The position numbers and the translations under genes are program-made. From positions 248,001 through 312,000 of the forward strand of contig NZ_BCWU01000003.1 of the NCBI RefSeq assembly GCF_001592365.1: 64,000 bases of DNA, read 5' to 3'. Shown here piece after piece: positions 61,283 to 64,000 of this stretch. The notes below the pieces were generated by a model. It made no database searches. It saw only the letters and a list, made by a program, of their open reading frames with translations, and was not told the DNA's origin. The DNA comes from Gordonia hydrophobica NBRC 16057. GTDB lineage: Bacteria > Actinomycetota > Actinomycetes > Mycobacteriales > Mycobacteriaceae. Every line of letters begins with the position of its first letter. Position 1 is the first letter of the stretch.

Positions 61283-62134
61283 TCAGCCCGCCAGGTTGAA
61301 GTTGCCGTCGGCGCCGTAGATCGCGAGCGACGTGAGGAGAGTGATGACGACGACCACGACCAGGGAGGCCCGGACCGCATTGCCCACGGCCACACCGACG
61401 CCGACCGGTCCACCGGACGCGTTGAAGCCGTAGTAGGTGTGGATGAGCATGACCGCGACGGCCATGCAGATGGCCTGGACGAATGACCACAGGATGTCCG
61501 ACGGGATCAGGAACGTCGAGAAGTAGTGGTCGTACACTCCGGACGACTGTCCGTACAGGAAGACGGTCGCGAACCGGCTCGCCAGGAACGACGCCAGGGC
61601 CGCGAGCGAGTACAGCGGGATGATCGCGACGAGGCCGCCGACGATGCGTGTGCTCACCAGGTACGGCACCGACGAGATCGCCATGACCTCGAGTGCGTCG
61701 ATCTCCTCCGAGACGCGCATGGCGCCCAACTGTGCCGTCGCGCCGGCGCCGATGGTGGCCGCGAGCGCGATGCCCGCGATCACCGGGACGGCGATGCGCA
61801 CGTTGATGAAGGCCGAGAAGAAGCCGGTCAGCGCTTCCACGCCGATGTTGGCGAGCGAGTTGTAGCCCTGGACGGCGATGGTGCCGCCGGTGAACAACGT
61901 CAAGAATCCGACGACGACCACGGTGCCGCCGATCATGGCCAGGGCGCCGGTGCCCATCGAGATCTCAGCGATCAGCCGCAACGTCTCCTTCTTGTAGAGA
62001 CGCAGGGCGCGCGGGATCGAGATGATGGCGTCCCAGTAGAACAGGGCTTGATCGCCGATCTTGTTCCAGTCCTCGCCGAAGCGCTTGAGCGCGACGCGGG
62101 CAGTGAGAAGTCGAGTCGTACCAGGAAGGACCAT
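61283..62134 (-). CDS. yrbE4B: YrbE4B/MlaE-like ABC permease
   Basis: 283 aa MlaE-family permease with about six helices. The MlaE signature appears as ATIGAGATAQLGAMRVSEEIDALEVM. Pairs with YrbE4A to form the inner-membrane permease of the Mce4 importer; the ATPase (MceG) is normally encoded elsewhere and is not in this window. Confidence 0.92.
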   Translation of the reverse strand: MVLPGTTRLLTARVALKRFGEDWNKIGDQALFYWDAIISIPRALRLYKKETLRLIAEISMGTGALAMIGGTVVVVGFLTLFTGGTIAVQGYNSLANIGVEALTGFFSAFINVRIAVPVIAGIALAATIGAGATAQLGAMRVSEEIDALEVMAISSVPYLVSTRIVGGLVAIIPLYSLAALASFLASRFATVFLYGQSSGVYDHYFSTFLIPSDILWSFVQAICMAVAVMLIHTYYGFNASGGPVGVGVAVGNAVRASLVVVVVITLLTSLAIYGADGNFNLAG

Positions 62135-62137
62135 CAG

Positions 62138-62902
62138 TTAACCCATCGTCGCCTTGAGACCGACCGCAGTGACGACCACGTTCACGACGAACAACGCCAT
62201 GAACGAATAGACGACGGTCTCGTTGACGGCGTCACCGACGCCCTTGGCTCCGCCCTTGACATTGAGGCCGCGGTAGCAGCCGACGAGCCCGGCGAACAGA
62301 CCGAACAACGCGGCCTTGATCATCGAGATGATCAACTCACCGAGGCCGGTCAGCAGGGTGAGGTTGGCGATGAACGCACCGGGGTTCACGTCTTGCAGGT
62401 AGACCGAGAAGACGAAACCACCCGCGATGCCGATGGTGCAGACCAGGCTGTTGAGCAGCAGTGCGACGCCGGTGGAGGCGATCACCCGCGGAACCACCAG
62501 CCGGTGAACCGGGTTGATGCCCAGCACTTTCAAGGCGTCGATCTCCTCGCGGATGGTGCGTGCGCCGAGGTCGGCACAGATGGCGGTGGCACCGGCGCCC
62601 GCGACGATCAACACCGTGACGATCGGTCCGATCTGCGTGATGGTGCCGAGGGCCGCGCCGGCGCCGGACAGATCCTGCGCACCGATCTCGCGAAGAAGGA
62701 TGTTCAGCGTGAAGCTGACCAGCACGGTGAACGGGATGGCGACGAGCAGCGTCGGCACCAGCGAGACACGAGCGATGGCCCACGACTGCTCAATGGTCTC
62801 GCGCCACTGAAAGGGACGACGAAACAGTTCACGAGCGGCTTCTACTCCCAGGGAGACGAACTCCCCCACTCCGTTCATCGGGGCTGCGAGTTTACTCGAC
62901 AA
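62138..62902 (-). CDS. yrbE4A: YrbE4A/MlaE-like ABC permease
   Basis: 254 aa MlaE-family permease. The signature is AGAGATAICADLGARTIREEIDALKVLG. I place the start at the TTG 62902 (SSKLAAPMNG follows), because a strong GGGAGGAGGGG lies about seven bases upstream; an in-frame TTG at 62932 has no ribosome site and an ATG at 62878 would truncate it. First permease gene of the operon, 97 bases after the dehydrogenase stop. Confidence 0.9.
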   Translation of the reverse strand: MSSKLAAPMNGVGEFVSLGVEAARELFRRPFQWRETIEQSWAIARVSLVPTLLVAIPFTVLVSFTLNILLREIGAQDLSGAGAALGTITQIGPIVTVLIVAGAGATAICADLGARTIREEIDALKVLGINPVHRLVVPRVIASTGVALLLNSLVCTIGIAGGFVFSVYLQDVNPGAFIANLTLLTGLGELIISMIKAALFGLFAGLVGCYRGLNVKGGAKGVGDAVNETVVYSFMALFVVNVVVTAVGLKATMG

Positions 62903-62999
62903 AACCCCTCCTCCCGCTCCAATGCTTGGCAACCTACCATGTGCGCGAAACTGTGCCCGGCGTTACAACCCAAGCCGCAACACTCTAGATAGATGCGTG

Positions 63000-63887
63000 C
63001 TAGGCCATCAAATCCGACGCTGAGAATGTGCCGACGCCCTCGGCCGCGAAGTATTCGGTCATCACGTCGCCGAGCCCCTCCGGCGACCACTGGTCACCGT
63101 CGGCTGCGAAGACCTCTTGCACGGTCGGCGCCGCCATCAGGCTGACCTTGGGTCCGTAGACGACGAAGACCTGTCCGGAGACGTTCTGCGCGGCCGGACT
63201 GGCGAGGTACCGCACCAGGGTCACCACATGGTCGGGCGACAGCGGGTCGACGGCGCCCTCGGGGGCGGCGCCGAACACGTCGGCGGTCATCGCGGTGCGC
63301 GCACGGGGGCAGATCGCATTGGCTGTGGCGCCGTAGCGGGCGAGGGCCCGGCTCGCCGAGACGGTCAGCATCGCGATGCCTGCCTTCGCCGCCGAGTAGT
63401 TGGCCTGGCCTGCGCCGCCGAGCAGCGCAGCCTCCGACGAGGTGTTGATGAGGCGACCGAAGACGGGCGCTCCGGCGGCCTTCGACGCGCTCCGCCAGTG
63501 GGCTGCGGCGTTTCGGTTCAGCAGGAAGTGCCCGCGCAGATGGACGCGCTGGACCAGATCCCACTGCTCGTCGGTCATGTTGAACAGCATGGCGTCGCGA
63601 GTGATGCCCGCATTGCTCATCACCACGTGCAGTCCGCCGAGGTCCTCGACCGCCACGCGCATGATCTCGGTCGCAGTGGCGGAATCGGCGATGTCGCCTG
63701 CGACGGGGACCGCGCGCCCGCCCAACGCTGCGATCTCGTCGACGACGTCGCTGGCGTCGAGGGCCTGCTGCAAGTCGTTCACGATGACGGTGGCGCCGTC
63801 GCGCGCCAATCCGATCGCCTCGGCACGCCCGAGGCCCGCACCGGCACCCGTGACGACCGCGACCCGGCCGTCCAACGATTCACTCAC
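63000..63887 (-). CDS. Short-chain dehydrogenase leading the mce4 operon (Rv3502c-like)
   Basis: 295 aa classical SDR. Cofactor motif VTGAGAGLGRAEAIGLA, NNAG-type VMSNAGITRDA, and the Ser-Tyr-Lys triad in NTSSEAALLGGAGQANYSAAKAG. The same gene (called hsd4B) precedes yrbE4A in M. tuberculosis, so a steroid or acyl-CoA hydroxy substrate is likely. GTG start with GAAGGGA six bases upstream. A KstR-like box lies 27 bases upstream. Confidence 0.88.
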   Translation of the reverse strand: MSESLDGRVAVVTGAGAGLGRAEAIGLARDGATVIVNDLQQALDASDVVDEIAALGGRAVPVAGDIADSATATEIMRVAVEDLGGLHVVMSNAGITRDAMLFNMTDEQWDLVQRVHLRGHFLLNRNAAAHWRSASKAAGAPVFGRLINTSSEAALLGGAGQANYSAAKAGIAMLTVSASRALARYGATANAICPRARTAMTADVFGAAPEGAVDPLSPDHVVTLVRYLASPAAQNVSGQVFVVYGPKVSLMAAPTVQEVFAADGDQWSPEGLGDVMTEYFAAEGVGTFSASDLMA

Positions 63888-63913
63888 CGTGATTCCCTTC
63901 GATCCACCAAAAC

Positions 63914-63927
63914 TAGAACATGTTCTA
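63914..63927. promoter_or_regulatory. KstR-like operator of the mce4 operon
   Basis: TAGAACATGTTCTA, a perfect palindrome matching the KstR consensus TnnAACnnGTTnnA. On the minus strand it overlaps a TAGTTT -10 hexamer. The remaining 63928-64000 shows nothing I can assign. Confidence 0.75.
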
Positions 63928-64000
63928 ACACAGTTGGCCCCGAGTGGCTAACCGATTGGGAATGACGACGTGTCAGTCATCGACGATGGACAAGGCCGAG

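Noticed and set aside
1..64000. tRNA or rRNA genes, CRISPR arrays, transposases, prophage or integrase genes
   Set aside because: None seen on reading both strands; the window is almost fully accounted for by housekeeping, transport and regulatory genes. A dedicated tRNA or covariance-model scan was not possible.

Overview
The window is a GC-rich, densely packed chromosomal segment of a mycolic-acid actinomycete (order Mycobacteriales). The evidence is mshA (mycothiol synthesis), senX3-regX3, carD, a BldC-like regulator, the mycobacterial-type small ribosomal protein bS22, a heme-degrading MhuD, and a complete mce4-type operon with KstR-like operators. Gene order follows two blocks known from Mycobacterium tuberculosis, roughly Rv0528 back to Rv0486 and then Rv3579c to Rv3592 followed by Rv3492c-Rv3502c. 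Gordonia or a close relative is my best guess, but the genus is an inference.

Layout. 1-12154 (minus strand) is a tetrapyrrole and cytochrome-c supply line: hemA, hemC, hemD, hemB, three small membrane proteins, an SGNH hydrolase, hemL, a histidine phosphatase, then the System II cytochrome c maturation genes resA, ccdA and resB (cut by the window edge). 12.3-14.9 kb holds a glutaredoxin-like protein, a SerB1-like HAD phosphatase, and an orphan AbiEi-family gene bracketed by two copies of a palindromic repeat. 15.0-29.0 kb is conserved: plsC, an epimerase, bS22, a BldC-like factor, proC, a TIM-barrel epimerase, a Ppx/GppA phosphatase, regX3-senX3 (the kinase here has no membrane anchor), gpmA, a YbjN protein and mshA. 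29.1-31.7 kb is a znuACB-type metal ABC transporter. 31.8-38.7 kb is a more variable stretch: a divergent TetR/nitronate monooxygenase pair with a clear operator, a DUF2599 lipoprotein, a type-B carboxylesterase, an orphan pxpA, rarD and a PAP2-family membrane phosphatase.

38.8-50.5 kb is again conserved: rlmB-cysS-ispF-ispD-carD in one direction, then lpqE, radA, disA, a membrane protein, a beta-carbonic anhydrase, mutY, an alpha/beta hydrolase and mhuD. An aldehyde dehydrogenase with a KstR-like box follows. After about 380 noncoding bases with three palindromic structures, the mce4 steroid-import operon (yrbE4A, yrbE4B, mce4A-F, two Mce-associated proteins) occupies 52.4-62.9 kb, led by a short-chain dehydrogenase whose promoter carries a second KstR-like box.

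Many start codons sit exactly 6 or 7 bases after a TANNNT -10 element, the signature of leaderless transcripts; this pattern helped decide several starts. I see no rRNA, tRNA, CRISPR array, transposase or prophage. No clearly unprecedented multi-gene system stands out. The best leads are the repeat-bracketed AbiEi gene, the anchorless SenX3, the KstR-linked aldehyde dehydrogenase and the promoter architecture.
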